From positions 1,116,001 through 1,180,000 of the forward strand of contig NZ_SWFP01000002.1 of NCBI RefSeq assembly GCF_005869225.1: a stretch of DNA of 64,000 bases. Reading direction: 5' to 3'. The translations under genes and the position numbers were made by a program. Positions 47,401 through 55,144 of this stretch are shown piece after piece; the stretch's first letter is position 1; each line of letters begins with the position of its first letter. This DNA comes from Dyadobacter bucti. Lineage in GTDB: Bacteria > Bacteroidota > Bacteroidia > Cytophagales > Spirosomataceae. The notes below the pieces were generated by a model. That model searched no databases. It saw only the letters and a program-made list of their open reading frames with translations, and was not told where the DNA came from.

Positions 47401-47666
47401 GCTTTGAGCCCGCTGTCGCCTGATTTCTCATAAGCTACATTGGCAACGTCCAGCCGCAGCCCGCCTTTTTGTTTGGCCTCATCGGGACCATGGCATGCAA
47501 AGCACCTGTCCGACAGGATGGGCTTTACATCGTAGGTATAGTCAATGGGTTTTGAAATTTTCGACATTTCCAACTGAACGTCTTCCGGCAAATCAATTTT
47601 GCTGCTGCAGGCACTAAAAAGCACGCAGCATAACATGATGATGAAGCAGGATTTCAGGTGGGTCAT
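44403..47666 (-). CDS. PSCyt1/DUF1549/LamG/DUF1553 lipoprotein (planctomycete-cytochrome-type)
   Basis: 1087 residues from the ATG at 47666, which gives MTHLKSCFIIMLCCVLFSAC with lipobox LFSAC (C20). An upstream in-frame ATG would bury this signal. A single haem-binding motif C55-F-A-C58-H59 (DRCFACHG) belongs to the PSCyt1 domain. It is followed by DUF1549 (about 165-370, LARRVYMDLNGLPPTP-like), a concanavalin/LamG-like domain (about 440-640) and DUF1553/PSD1 (about 745-1030, NRFWQQYFGNGLV). Family members are large envelope proteins abundant in Planctomycetes and some Cytophagales; no reaction is firmly established. It is 266 bp after the SusD gene in an ECF/FecR/SusCD locus, suggesting a redox or glycan-processing role. 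Confidence 0.85.
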   Translation of the reverse strand: MTHLKSCFIIMLCCVLFSACSSKIDLPEDVQLEMSKISKPIDYTYDVKPILSDRCFACHGPDEAKQKGGLRLDVANVAYEKSGDSGLKAIVPGKSGKSELAHRILSSDPEVMMPTKESHLSLNAREKAILIKWIEEGAEYKPHWAFTVVRRPEVPKVKDEKWVRNDIDRFILAKLEDKGLKPSPKASQTTLLRRVYMDLNGLPPTPKQVQAFLNDTTANAYEKVVDQLLASEHYGENMAVPWLDAARYADTHGYQDDMMRTAWPFRDWVINAFNKNLSYDKFVTWQLAGDMLPSPDQQQLVATAFNRMHAQSMEGGIIAEEYRTEYVADRVGTFGTTFLGMTVECARCHDHKYDPISQKDYYSLYSFFDNVNENGQIPYNGESSPSITLPTPEADKTLKFIAANLEAEKKKRKVFTDTSDDEFRQWLKKAETDAGKNTLSAKDGLYGHFTFDEPLGKAFKNLANPKHHAYAEGDSALSDKASRRGRFGNGRQMLGENSIDFGPDFAYFERNQPFTISIWLNIQDATIDGSLIHKSNHITSGFRGWNIFRDADGTVRVTLSHVWPENSIELKTVQKFPLKKWTHIAFTYDGLSKAEGVKVYIDGERTPVKVYNDNLTQSLLFGKNKTNIAVFNLMIGRLNDRFTKNFAIDELKIYTRALSALEMRGLFSQKDEVAAALKTPPVQRSKQQYDELLAYFTTNIDKEYKNSMAASLAYIGQQTELLNTQIDVMIMKERTVPRKSYILNRGAYDAKGKEVSPDTPDQMFKIPKEYPRNRLGLARWLLHPDHPLFSRVAVNRFWQQYFGNGLVASSSDFGNQGNLPTHPALLDWLAAEFRESAVSGKWNVKALQKLIVMSATYMQSSAANSRQLETDPENQLYARGPSYRMSAEQIRDNALASSGLINEKIGGPSVYPYQPKGLWESISNYHKYREQKGDTLYRRSMYTIWKRTAPPPMMLNFDASERHFCVMKRQKTSTPLQALVVMNDPQFVEASRVLAQRMLKQTGNLDAKLSYGFMALTSRRPSSKEMKILKDLYQEELADFRTNPGRVRAILSTGEHPVDKLINPSDLAAGTIVASTMMNFDEFLIKR

Positions 47667-47932
47667 GATAATTTTTAAAGATTTAGGAAAGTTCAGCACC
47701 CGATTCCGAAAGAGCAACATTTCTTTGAGAAATTTCGGATACTGAACTAGATTTTCATTCCTGAAACTTAGCAAATTCAGGGAACAAAATTAAGTATATC
47801 GGACTTTATCACGAATTTGCTTTCGGCGGGCAGCCATCGGCAGTCGGCGGGGTATCCCTGCCAAAATATCGTTGCTGAAATTGGTTTGGCAGAAAGCCGA
47901 AAGCCCATAGCCCATAGCCGACCGCACCACCG

Positions 47933-49471
47933 TTACCAGCCCGGGTTTTGTTCCAGATTTTTATTCTGGGCCCTTTCTGAATCAGGGATAGGCAAGAGAT
48001 CGTCCTTTGGCAGATAACCTGCCGAAAACTTTGTTTCGATAAGACTGCCGTCACCTCCGCGTACCTCACTCGGATACAATTCCCCGCCGATCTTCCAGCG
48101 TTTGATGTCGGACCAATACGTTCCCTCCAGAAAAAACTCGATACGGCGTTCGAACCTTACTTTTTTACGGGCTTCCGCCTGTGAAAGACCAAGAGGTACA
48201 GGTTTCATTTTCACGTCCTGCCTTTCGGTACGTATCCGGTTGATGATCTTGATCGCTTCATCGATACCGGTGTTGGTTTCAATCAAAGCCTCCGCTTTGG
48301 ACATCAGTACATCGCCGTATCTCAATACAATAAAGTTAATCGGGTTTTGTCGCGCCGTGCTTACCTTAATGCCCTCGGAAGTATATTTTCGCATATTGAA
48401 ACCGACCCGCTGTCCGGTGTGATTCTTGATGACCGTCGGATAAGGTTTTCCTTCGAAATTTGCGCCGGGCCTTAATATGGAGAAATCCAGGCGGGGGTCA
48501 CGTCCTTTGTATGGGTTTGCCGGATCTACCTTGGAACCGTCTATCATCTCGTATTTGTCCACCATGTTCTGTGTCGGGGCTACGCAGCTGGCTCCGCCGG
48601 CATCCGTCGTAATCCCCACGCCCGGATTACCGAGCCACGCAAAGAAGTTGCCCTGCGCCTGCTCTCCGTCAATATACTGGATATCGAAAAGGACTTCCGA
48701 ATTGTTTTCGTTGGCTACTTTGAAAAGCTCTTCATAGCTTGGAAAAAGAGTGTACTTGTTCAGCGCTTCGATCTGCTGAATCACGGTCAGAACATCGGTG
48801 TACTTGTTCTGATAAAGCAGTGCCCGCATCTTCATTCCCAATGCAGCGCCTTTTGTTGCACGGCCGACCTGCGGCGCATCCACTTTCAGCGCTGCGATCG
48901 CAATATCATATTCCGATACTGCCTTTGCCCAGGTTTCATCCAGGGTGGCCCTTTTGAGCTCCGTTGCTTCCTTGGTGGTGATAACCTTGTCGATAATGGG
49001 TACACCGCCGTAAGTTTCAGCCAGCAGTGCATAGGCGATCCCTCTCAGGAAATGTACTTCGCCCATATACCTTTCCTTCGCCTCAGCGCTCAGCGTCACT
49101 TTTTCGAAATTTTCCAGAAAGTAATTGGCGCGGGATATGATCCTGTATGACATCGTCCACCTGTCTGCCGGGACACCGTCCAGGGAGGTAGTAACCGACC
49201 CGTTCCCGATCTGCATGAGCTTACCGTTCCAGTGCGACCATTGGTACCCGTCCGGTGTACATGCTTCAAAGCTCGGTCCGGCACCATATATGGCTGTATG
49301 ACGCAGCACGCTGTAAATCCCGTTCAGGGCCAGGATGATATCGTCTTCACTCTGCCAGAATGTTGCAGACGTGATTTTATCTTCCGGAAGTACTTCCAGG
49401 TAACTTTCATTGCATCCGTTTGCGAAAAGAAGAAACAGAACTGACAGGCTGTATATTAAAGTCTTTTTCAT
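47933..49471 (-). CDS. SusD/RagB-family surface glycan-binding lipoprotein
   Basis: 512 residues, with a lipoprotein signal (YSLSVLFLLFANGCNE, lipobox FANGC). SusD core: YLEVLPEDKITSATFWQSED, the helix HFLRGIAYALLAETYGGVPI, and RFERRIEFFLEGTYWSDIKRW, ending LLPIPDSERAQNKNLEQNPGW. It begins 11 bp after the SusC stop, so both are one transcript, and it forms the surface lid of that transporter. The LamG/DUF1553 lipoprotein gene follows after 266 bp, an interval that includes a CTGCCAAA/TTTGGCAG hairpin (47868-47892). Confidence 0.93.
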   Translation of the reverse strand: MKKTLIYSLSVLFLLFANGCNESYLEVLPEDKITSATFWQSEDDIILALNGIYSVLRHTAIYGAGPSFEACTPDGYQWSHWNGKLMQIGNGSVTTSLDGVPADRWTMSYRIISRANYFLENFEKVTLSAEAKERYMGEVHFLRGIAYALLAETYGGVPIIDKVITTKEATELKRATLDETWAKAVSEYDIAIAALKVDAPQVGRATKGAALGMKMRALLYQNKYTDVLTVIQQIEALNKYTLFPSYEELFKVANENNSEVLFDIQYIDGEQAQGNFFAWLGNPGVGITTDAGGASCVAPTQNMVDKYEMIDGSKVDPANPYKGRDPRLDFSILRPGANFEGKPYPTVIKNHTGQRVGFNMRKYTSEGIKVSTARQNPINFIVLRYGDVLMSKAEALIETNTGIDEAIKIINRIRTERQDVKMKPVPLGLSQAEARKKVRFERRIEFFLEGTYWSDIKRWKIGGELYPSEVRGGDGSLIETKFSAGYLPKDDLLPIPDSERAQNKNLEQNPGW

Positions 49472-49482
49472 TTTTTCTTTAT

Positions 49483-52400
49483 TTAAAAATTAACATTTAG
49501 ACCTGCAGACACAATCCGGGCAAGCGGGTAGAAATTTTCACCGGAATCAAAGGTGTTTCTCTCTGGGTCGAAACCTTCATAATTTTTGCTGACAAAGGAA
49601 AATACATTCTGCGCATTCACGTAAAAATGCAGCTTCTGGACATTGATCTTTGAAGTCAGTCTGGAAGGCACAGTATATCCCAGCTGGATGTTCCTGATTT
49701 TCAGGAAGGATATATCTGATATCCAGAAAGAAGATGCATTTCCATTCCATGTGTTGTTAATGGCGATACCCGGAATGTTGGTGTCGGTATTTTCAGGCGT
49801 CCATGCATCCCTCCATCGCTCGGTGATGGTGCCTCCGGAAATTCCCAGCGGCTGCGTCCAGGCATTCTGAGTGTAGGCATGCACGCCCCCTATTCCCTGA
49901 AACAATATGCCCAGGTCAAAACCTTTGTAGCTCAGGTCAGCATTGAATCCGTAAGTGAACTTCGGAATGGTGTTGCCAAGATCCATTTTATCCTGATAAT
50001 CTATTCTGCCGTCGCTGTTAACATCCTGATATTTAAGCTCTCCTGCCTTGGGCACATATCCGTTGGCGAACATATGTGCCTTGGCCTCTTCGTTGGTATT
50101 GTAAACACCTTCGGCTTTCAAACCGTATAAAGTATTGTACGAATATCCTTCCCTGATCAGATAAAGCTGGTCAGGTGCGCCTTCCCTGAATTTGACGACC
50201 TTGTTTGTGAGGTAGGTTACATTTCCGCCGATGGTGTATCCCAGTTTATCGGGGCTTTTGCTGTTGTTTGAATAGCTCAGGTCAAGTTCAATGCCTTTGT
50301 TCAGCATTTCCCCCACGTTCTCAAACGGCGCGCCCACGCCACCCAATACCTGAGGGATCGGCAGCTGAACGATAATATCGCTGGTTTTCTTGACAAAATA
50401 ATCGGCTTCAAGGCTCAGCCTGTTTTTCAAAAAACCCAGTTCCACGCCTATATCCGTGGAAGTTGTGGTTTCCCAGGAAATACCTTCGTCTACCAGACTT
50501 GTAACCGCGGCCCCCGGCGCAAACACGCCCCCGTAATTATAACTCTGATCATTCAACTGACTCACTACGGTCAGATAAGGCCAGTAGCTGTTGATGTTCT
50601 GGTTGCCCAGGCGGCCCCAGGATGCGCGGATTTTTGTATTCGACAGCAAATTCTGGTTCTTCATGAAATCCTCTTCCGTCACCACCCATCCTGCTGAAAA
50701 GGAAGGAAATACACCCCAGCGATTGCCGTCCTTAAACCGCGAGGAAGCATCGGCACGGAGATTCATTTCGAAGAGGTACTTGTCCGCAAAAGCATAATTG
50801 ACGCGGCCAAAATAAGACAGCATCCGCAAAGCATTCATGTTGCCCTGCGCCTGAATACCCGACGTTCCGGCGTCCACCTGGATCAGTCCGGCTTTCGGGG
50901 GATTGGATCTCCTGGCGAAGGTATTTTTGATCACCGTATTTTCAATCTGCATCCCGGCGATGGCTGAGATCGTATGCTTGGTACCAATCGTTTTGTCAAA
51001 ATTCAGCGTGCTGAACCAGGTATAGTTGTAATTGTCCGTATTGGTACGGCTGGCTTCCAATGTGGTCGGATAGTCCAGGTTGATCGCTTCTACACCTGTG
51101 TCGGTATAACCGAAAACCCGCTGATTGTACTTGTCCCTGATGTTGTTGTTATTCTGTGAGGTGAAGTTTGTCTTGAATGAAAGAAAATCCGCCAGCTTGA
51201 TATCCGCATAAGCATTTAGCCTGATATAATTGTTCTCGGTTTTGGTTAAACCATTGGCTGTCTCGATCAGCGGGTTCCGGTTTCCGACAATACTGTTTCC
51301 ATTATTAATCGCCTGAGGGGCACCATACCTGCCGTCCTGGGTATAGGGAGCCGTGAATGGATAAGCACCGTTCGCGAAAATATATAGCACCCGGCTGAAT
51401 GTGAATGGTTCGGTAGAGATCTTCCGCATTCCGTTTATGCGGCCGCCCATCGTTAACCATTTATTCACCTTTGATTCGATATTGGCGGCAAGCCCGTAGC
51501 GTTTCGAGCCGGTATTGAGCATGATACCCTTCTGGTCCAGGTAATTGACCGACATATAGTATTTGCTTTTCGCGGAGCCGCCTTTTACCGACAGATTCTG
51601 TTCGCTGACAGGTGCAGATCTGAAAACCTCATCGAAGAAGTTGACATTGGGATATTTGTATGGATCCGAATTGTTCCTGAAATCGTCGATCACATTGTCC
51701 GGGAACAGTTTGCTTCCTCCGGCCCCTGTAAGTGCCTGGTTCCACATATTCATGTACTCCACACTGTTATCGATCAGGTCATATTTTTTCACAAGCTTTT
51801 GCGAACCAAAGTAACTCGTGAAGTTCACCGATGTTTTTTCATCGAATTTGCCTCCTTTTGTTGTGATCAGGACAACCCCGTTTGCCGCTTTTGACCCATA
51901 AATCGCTGCACTTGCCGCATCTTTCAGCACCGACATGCTTTCGATGTCGTTCGGATTTATTTCGCTGATAGATCCTTCGATGCCGTCGATCAGCACGAGC
52001 GGGTTGGCATTGTTCAAAGTTCCCCATCCCCTGATCCGCAGCTGGGCTCCGTCGCTTCCCGGCTGGCCGGAGTTCTGGCTCACCCACACGCCCGGCACCT
52101 TTCCGCTCAATGCCTGGGACGCATTGGTGATGGGCCTGTTTTCCATGGTTTTATCAAAACTGATGGTTGAGATCGCACCTGTCAGATGCCCTTTCTTTTG
52201 CTGACCGTAACCTACTACAATCAGCTCTTCAAGATTCCGGGTGTCGACATCCAGGCGGACATTCACCTCGCTGACGTTAAGAACAGGCACTTCCTTGGTT
52301 AAAAATCCTACATAAGAAAAGACCAGGACCGAGCTGTTATCAACAACCGCGATACGGTATTTCCCGTCCTGGTCCGTTATCGTTCCTTTGGTTGTCCCTT

Positions 52401-52890
52401 TGATAATGATACTTACACCCGGGATCCCCGCTCCTTTGTCATCAGATACCTTTCCTGAAATATCGATATCTGCCTTTTGGAAATTTTCCTGGCCGGTCTG
52501 ACCGTTCTCTCCGGATTTCGCCTTCCGTTTTTCCCGTTTAAGAATAATTTGCTTACCAACAACCTCATAGTCAATGCTGTAAGGCGAAAGCAATTTCGCC
52601 AGCACATCCGACAGTTTCTCATTTGCAAAGTTAAGCGTCGCCCGTCCTGACGTACGGATCAGATTTGGATTGTACGAGAACTTCACCTCTGCACTTCTCT
52701 CAATTTCGTTCAGTATGGTATTGATCTTTTCATTATTGGTCTGTAAAGTAATTCTTCGGTTGAGTAATTCCTGCGCGGTAACATGGGTCGCTGACGAGAG
52801 GTTTGCAAAAAATGTTACGATACAAAGTTGTAGTATGGACCATTGCATGATTTTCACTACCAGATAGCGGGTAGATTTAGATAATTTCAT
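49483..52890 (-). CDS. STN-domain SusC/RagA transporter (signal-transducing)
   Basis: 1135 residues. The N-terminal signal region (MQWSILQLCIVTFFANLSSA) is followed by the STN domain (about 45-120, LLNRRITLQTNNEKINTILN to VVGKQIILKR). Next come the CarboxypepD_reg domain (about 145-225, SDDKGAGIPGVSIIIKGTTK), the linker LEELIVVGYGQQKKGHLTGA, the plug (KDAASAAIYGSKAANGVVLI) and the barrel. Like the transporter at 36263-39685 it can signal through its STN domain to the FecR/ECF pair upstream (53079-54789). A candidate antisense RNA lies opposite its leader. Confidence 0.94.
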   Translation of the reverse strand: MKLSKSTRYLVVKIMQWSILQLCIVTFFANLSSATHVTAQELLNRRITLQTNNEKINTILNEIERSAEVKFSYNPNLIRTSGRATLNFANEKLSDVLAKLLSPYSIDYEVVGKQIILKREKRKAKSGENGQTGQENFQKADIDISGKVSDDKGAGIPGVSIIIKGTTKGTITDQDGKYRIAVVDNSSVLVFSYVGFLTKEVPVLNVSEVNVRLDVDTRNLEELIVVGYGQQKKGHLTGAISTISFDKTMENRPITNASQALSGKVPGVWVSQNSGQPGSDGAQLRIRGWGTLNNANPLVLIDGIEGSISEINPNDIESMSVLKDAASAAIYGSKAANGVVLITTKGGKFDEKTSVNFTSYFGSQKLVKKYDLIDNSVEYMNMWNQALTGAGGSKLFPDNVIDDFRNNSDPYKYPNVNFFDEVFRSAPVSEQNLSVKGGSAKSKYYMSVNYLDQKGIMLNTGSKRYGLAANIESKVNKWLTMGGRINGMRKISTEPFTFSRVLYIFANGAYPFTAPYTQDGRYGAPQAINNGNSIVGNRNPLIETANGLTKTENNYIRLNAYADIKLADFLSFKTNFTSQNNNNIRDKYNQRVFGYTDTGVEAINLDYPTTLEASRTNTDNYNYTWFSTLNFDKTIGTKHTISAIAGMQIENTVIKNTFARRSNPPKAGLIQVDAGTSGIQAQGNMNALRMLSYFGRVNYAFADKYLFEMNLRADASSRFKDGNRWGVFPSFSAGWVVTEEDFMKNQNLLSNTKIRASWGRLGNQNINSYWPYLTVVSQLNDQSYNYGGVFAPGAAVTSLVDEGISWETTTSTDIGVELGFLKNRLSLEADYFVKKTSDIIVQLPIPQVLGGVGAPFENVGEMLNKGIELDLSYSNNSKSPDKLGYTIGGNVTYLTNKVVKFREGAPDQLYLIREGYSYNTLYGLKAEGVYNTNEEAKAHMFANGYVPKAGELKYQDVNSDGRIDYQDKMDLGNTIPKFTYGFNADLSYKGFDLGILFQGIGGVHAYTQNAWTQPLGISGGTITERWRDAWTPENTDTNIPGIAINNTWNGNASSFWISDISFLKIRNIQLGYTVPSRLTSKINVQKLHFYVNAQNVFSFVSKNYEGFDPERNTFDSGENFYPLARIVSAGLNVNF

Positions 52891-52903
52891 AAATTTGAAT
52901 GTT

Positions 52904-53021
52904 TTGGTGGAACGAACTGTAAAGGCAAAACACTTCCCTGCATCATCCTGGATGATGCCATGCGCAAATGAAGGGGAATTTCAGAGTCGTCAGTGTTGGA
53001 GCACTGACGACTCATTTTTTT
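52904..53021 (+). ncRNA. Candidate cis-antisense RNA opposite the SusC leader (locus 2)
   Basis: On the strand opposite to susC, TAAATTTG (52890-52897) is an exact match to the Bacteroidota -7 element, though no clear -33 TTTG precedes it. It is followed by a perfect hairpin GCATCATC/GATGATGC (52940-52958) and then a terminator hairpin with T-run (52984-53021). The predicted RNA is about 118 nt, against about 114 nt for the equivalent at 39698-39811. Position between the anti-sigma gene and susC matches DonS-type antisense RNAs. Confidence 0.4.
52984..53021 (+). terminator. Plus-strand terminator in the FecR-SusC gap (locus 2)
   Basis: GAGTCGTCAGTG (52984-52995) and CACTGACGACTC (53002-53013) form a perfect 12-bp stem with a 6-base loop, followed by a seven-T run (53015-53021). 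It is oriented against all surrounding genes. Confidence 0.8.
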
Positions 53022-53078
53022 GGGTTAGGTTGTTGGTTCTTTCAGGGTTTCATTTAGGAATTTTATGGTGGATTATGT

Positions 53079-54170
53079 TTAGAAATTACAGCCTTTTCCG
53101 GTTATGATGATCTGTGCATCAAAAACCTGGTATTCCGCCTCTATACTTTTACAGATAATGTCCAGTTTCTCATATAGTGATTCGCCGGAGAGGTCCGCGG
53201 TCAGCCGGCAATTCTCCAGTATTTCGTCATCAAAAACAATATTTACGCCATAGCCCTTTTCAATTGCTTCAAAGACTGAGTTTAACGTCGCCGCCTGAAA
53301 TTTAAAGGAGTAAACTTCCTTGACTGTCTTGGTCTTCCCCTCGGGAATGATCAGCAAAGGATTTTCAACCAGAGATTTCACTAAATGAAACTCCTGCCGC
53401 GACAGAACAGCCTGCTGATTAGGGGTTAATAAAATCCCGCCCTTTTCCCGGGCAGTCATATTTTGATGGTTCCTTAGCTTTTCGGCCACCTCAACACTGA
53501 CCCGGCCGGTACTTACCTTTACCGTAACATCTTTATCTTCCGCGTAAGCCCTCACATTAAAGCTTGTTCCCAGAACTTTCGTTACCAGCTCGTTGGCGTA
53601 CACAAAAAAGGGCTTATCGCGATTGGGAGTTACTATAAAAAAAGCCTCTCCGCTCAGATAAACCTCACGTTTAAGTTCTGAATCAAATGAGGCGGCGTAG
53701 CTTATCTTGCTTTTGGGGCTGAGCCTGACCCGGCTGCCATCGCTGAGTGTAATCAACATCGGACCGGACGTGCCGTTTATTTTTTCCAACAAGGCTGTCT
53801 CAGCTGCACTTCGGTTTATTTCGTAGGTGAGTTCATCGCTTGCAAATTGCTGACTTATAAACCAGCCGGCAGTGACTACGATAACCGCAGCGGCTGCACA
53901 TTGCCACAGAAACTTCAGGTTGAATTTTCTCCGCACCATAACCGGCAATTCCCTTACCTCATCCATATCCTCTGCTAACTTGCTCCATATACGTTCCTCC
54001 GCTTCCCTGCCATCCTGGTTTGTTTCGGCGGCAGCATCCTTCCAGTCTTCGTCCAGCATGCGCTTCAGTTCGGAGAGATTTTCTCCGGACAGATAGAATT
54101 GTACCGTTTCCAGTTCATCAGGGGTACAAAGACCCTGACGATATCTGGTCAATAGCTGACGAGTGATCAT
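53079..54170 (-). CDS. FecR-family anti-sigma factor
   Basis: 363 residues from the ATG at 54170 (MITRQLLTRYRQGLCTPDEL). The longer frame from 54245 would overlap the sigma gene and is not preferred. The N-terminal cytoplasmic part is acidic and helical. A membrane segment follows at about 84-105 (WQCAAAAVIVVTAGWFI). The periplasmic FecR domain has MLITLSDGSRVRLSPKSKIS and REVYLSGEAFFIVTPNRDKPF, and the C-terminal DUF4974-type domain contains ENCRLTADLSGESLYEKLDI. It regulates the sigma factor encoded 61 bp upstream and is read out by the STN-SusC encoded downstream. Confidence 0.92.
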   Translation of the reverse strand: MITRQLLTRYRQGLCTPDELETVQFYLSGENLSELKRMLDEDWKDAAAETNQDGREAEERIWSKLAEDMDEVRELPVMVRRKFNLKFLWQCAAAAVIVVTAGWFISQQFASDELTYEINRSAAETALLEKINGTSGPMLITLSDGSRVRLSPKSKISYAASFDSELKREVYLSGEAFFIVTPNRDKPFFVYANELVTKVLGTSFNVRAYAEDKDVTVKVSTGRVSVEVAEKLRNHQNMTAREKGGILLTPNQQAVLSRQEFHLVKSLVENPLLIIPEGKTKTVKEVYSFKFQAATLNSVFEAIEKGYGVNIVFDDEILENCRLTADLSGESLYEKLDIICKSIEAEYQVFDAQIIITGKGCNF

Positions 54171-54231
54171 TTGAAAATTTGTGTTTCTATGGAGTAATAC
54201 AATCGGCAGGACGGGCACCTTTACCCGGTCC

Positions 54232-54789
54232 TTAAAAAAAATCAAAAAAAGAAATCATGAAAAAGGAAAAATGGGAGAACCGCTCCCGCAGGAAACGCAG
54301 TGCCTTTACCATCTGACCTTCGACGGTGCTGCGCGAAATGTCCATTGAAAGAGCGATTTCATCATAGGACATTCCTTGAAACCGGCTTTTTTCAAAGATC
54401 TCGCGACGCTTGGATGGCAGGCATTCGATGGCATTTTTTAATTCCATTGAAATCTCTTTCTCACGCAGCGTCATCTCCGAAATATCGTCCCTTGTGGAGA
54501 CCGGAGCATCACATTCCCACGCACGAAACGCTCTCTCCCGGATAATGTCCCGCCTGTAATGGTTAATCACCAGCTGCCTCGCGATCACCAAAAGCTGGGC
54601 ATCCGCAGAAATTGTTTCCGAGAAAGATTCCCTGCATTTCCATAATTTCAAAAACACGTCATGGGTAATGTCCTCGGCTTCCGCTATATCTTTGACATTC
54701 TTGCGCACAAAATTGAACACCTTCCTAAAGAACCTCCTGTAAAGAGTTTCGAAAGTAACGGGGTCCAAGTTCGAATATTCTGGCAACAT
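54232..54789 (-). CDS. ECF RNA polymerase sigma factor
   Basis: 185 residues from the ATG at 54789 (MLPEYSNLDPVTFETLYRRF). A start at 54864 is ruled out in practice because the promoter (54835-54865) lies inside that extension. Region 2 includes NVKDIAEAEDITHDVFLKLW, and region 4 CLPSKRREIFEKSRFQGMSY with ISRSTVEGQMVKAL. It belongs to the Bacteroidota-expanded ECF group working with FecR and STN-SusC. The C-terminus is unusually aromatic and hydrophobic (HFSFFMISFFDFF), recalling the longer hydrophobic tail on the other sigma factor at 41019-41621. Confidence 0.92.
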   Translation of the reverse strand: MLPEYSNLDPVTFETLYRRFFRKVFNFVRKNVKDIAEAEDITHDVFLKLWKCRESFSETISADAQLLVIARQLVINHYRRDIIRERAFRAWECDAPVSTRDDISEMTLREKEISMELKNAIECLPSKRREIFEKSRFQGMSYDEIALSMDISRSTVEGQMVKALRFLRERFSHFSFFMISFFDFF

Positions 54790-54834
54790 ACGGTATCTCG
54801 AAATAAAAGCTGCCAAATAAATGATTAGGCACTC

Positions 54835-54865
54835 CAAAAATAAAGTTAGATAAAAGGATAACAAA
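54835..54865 (-). promoter_or_regulatory. Bacteroidota-type promoter of the ECF sigma gene (locus 2)
   Basis: On the minus strand TTTG (54865-54862), 19 bp, then TATTTTTG (54842-54835) match both elements of the TTTG-N19-TAnnTTTG consensus. The implied transcription start is about 40 bp before the ATG at 54789. Confidence 0.75.
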
Positions 54866-55144
54866 TTATGCCAAGTACTACAAAAAACCTGGATTTGTGC
54901 ATCCTGGAAGAAGAAAATACTGAAATCTCAGTATTGGCCATACAAACTTGCCCCGCCCGTGCGGGGGCTTGGGGAAGTTAAGGGCTGAAATGAAGATTGG
55001 GGATGAAACTATGTTTTCTGAGTTCGGGAGAGCCGTTAAGGACATACTTTCCATGTAGCAGGCCCCCGGAAAAGCTTTCCCCAGGCGGGGAACCCGCTCC
55101 CGGAGGGGCTTCGTCGTTGAATTTAAAAGTAATATCCTCCGCAA

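Noticed and set aside
47868..47892. CTGCCAAA/TTTGGCAG hairpin after a SusD gene
   Set aside because: An 8-bp stem without a T-run; it may contribute to the transcript end but is too weak to call a terminator.
54878..55144. 88-codon minus-strand frame between a sigma gene and a permease gene
   Set aside because: No recognisable features; the region is made of G/C-rich imperfect inverted repeats (for example around 54947-54965) and looks intergenic.
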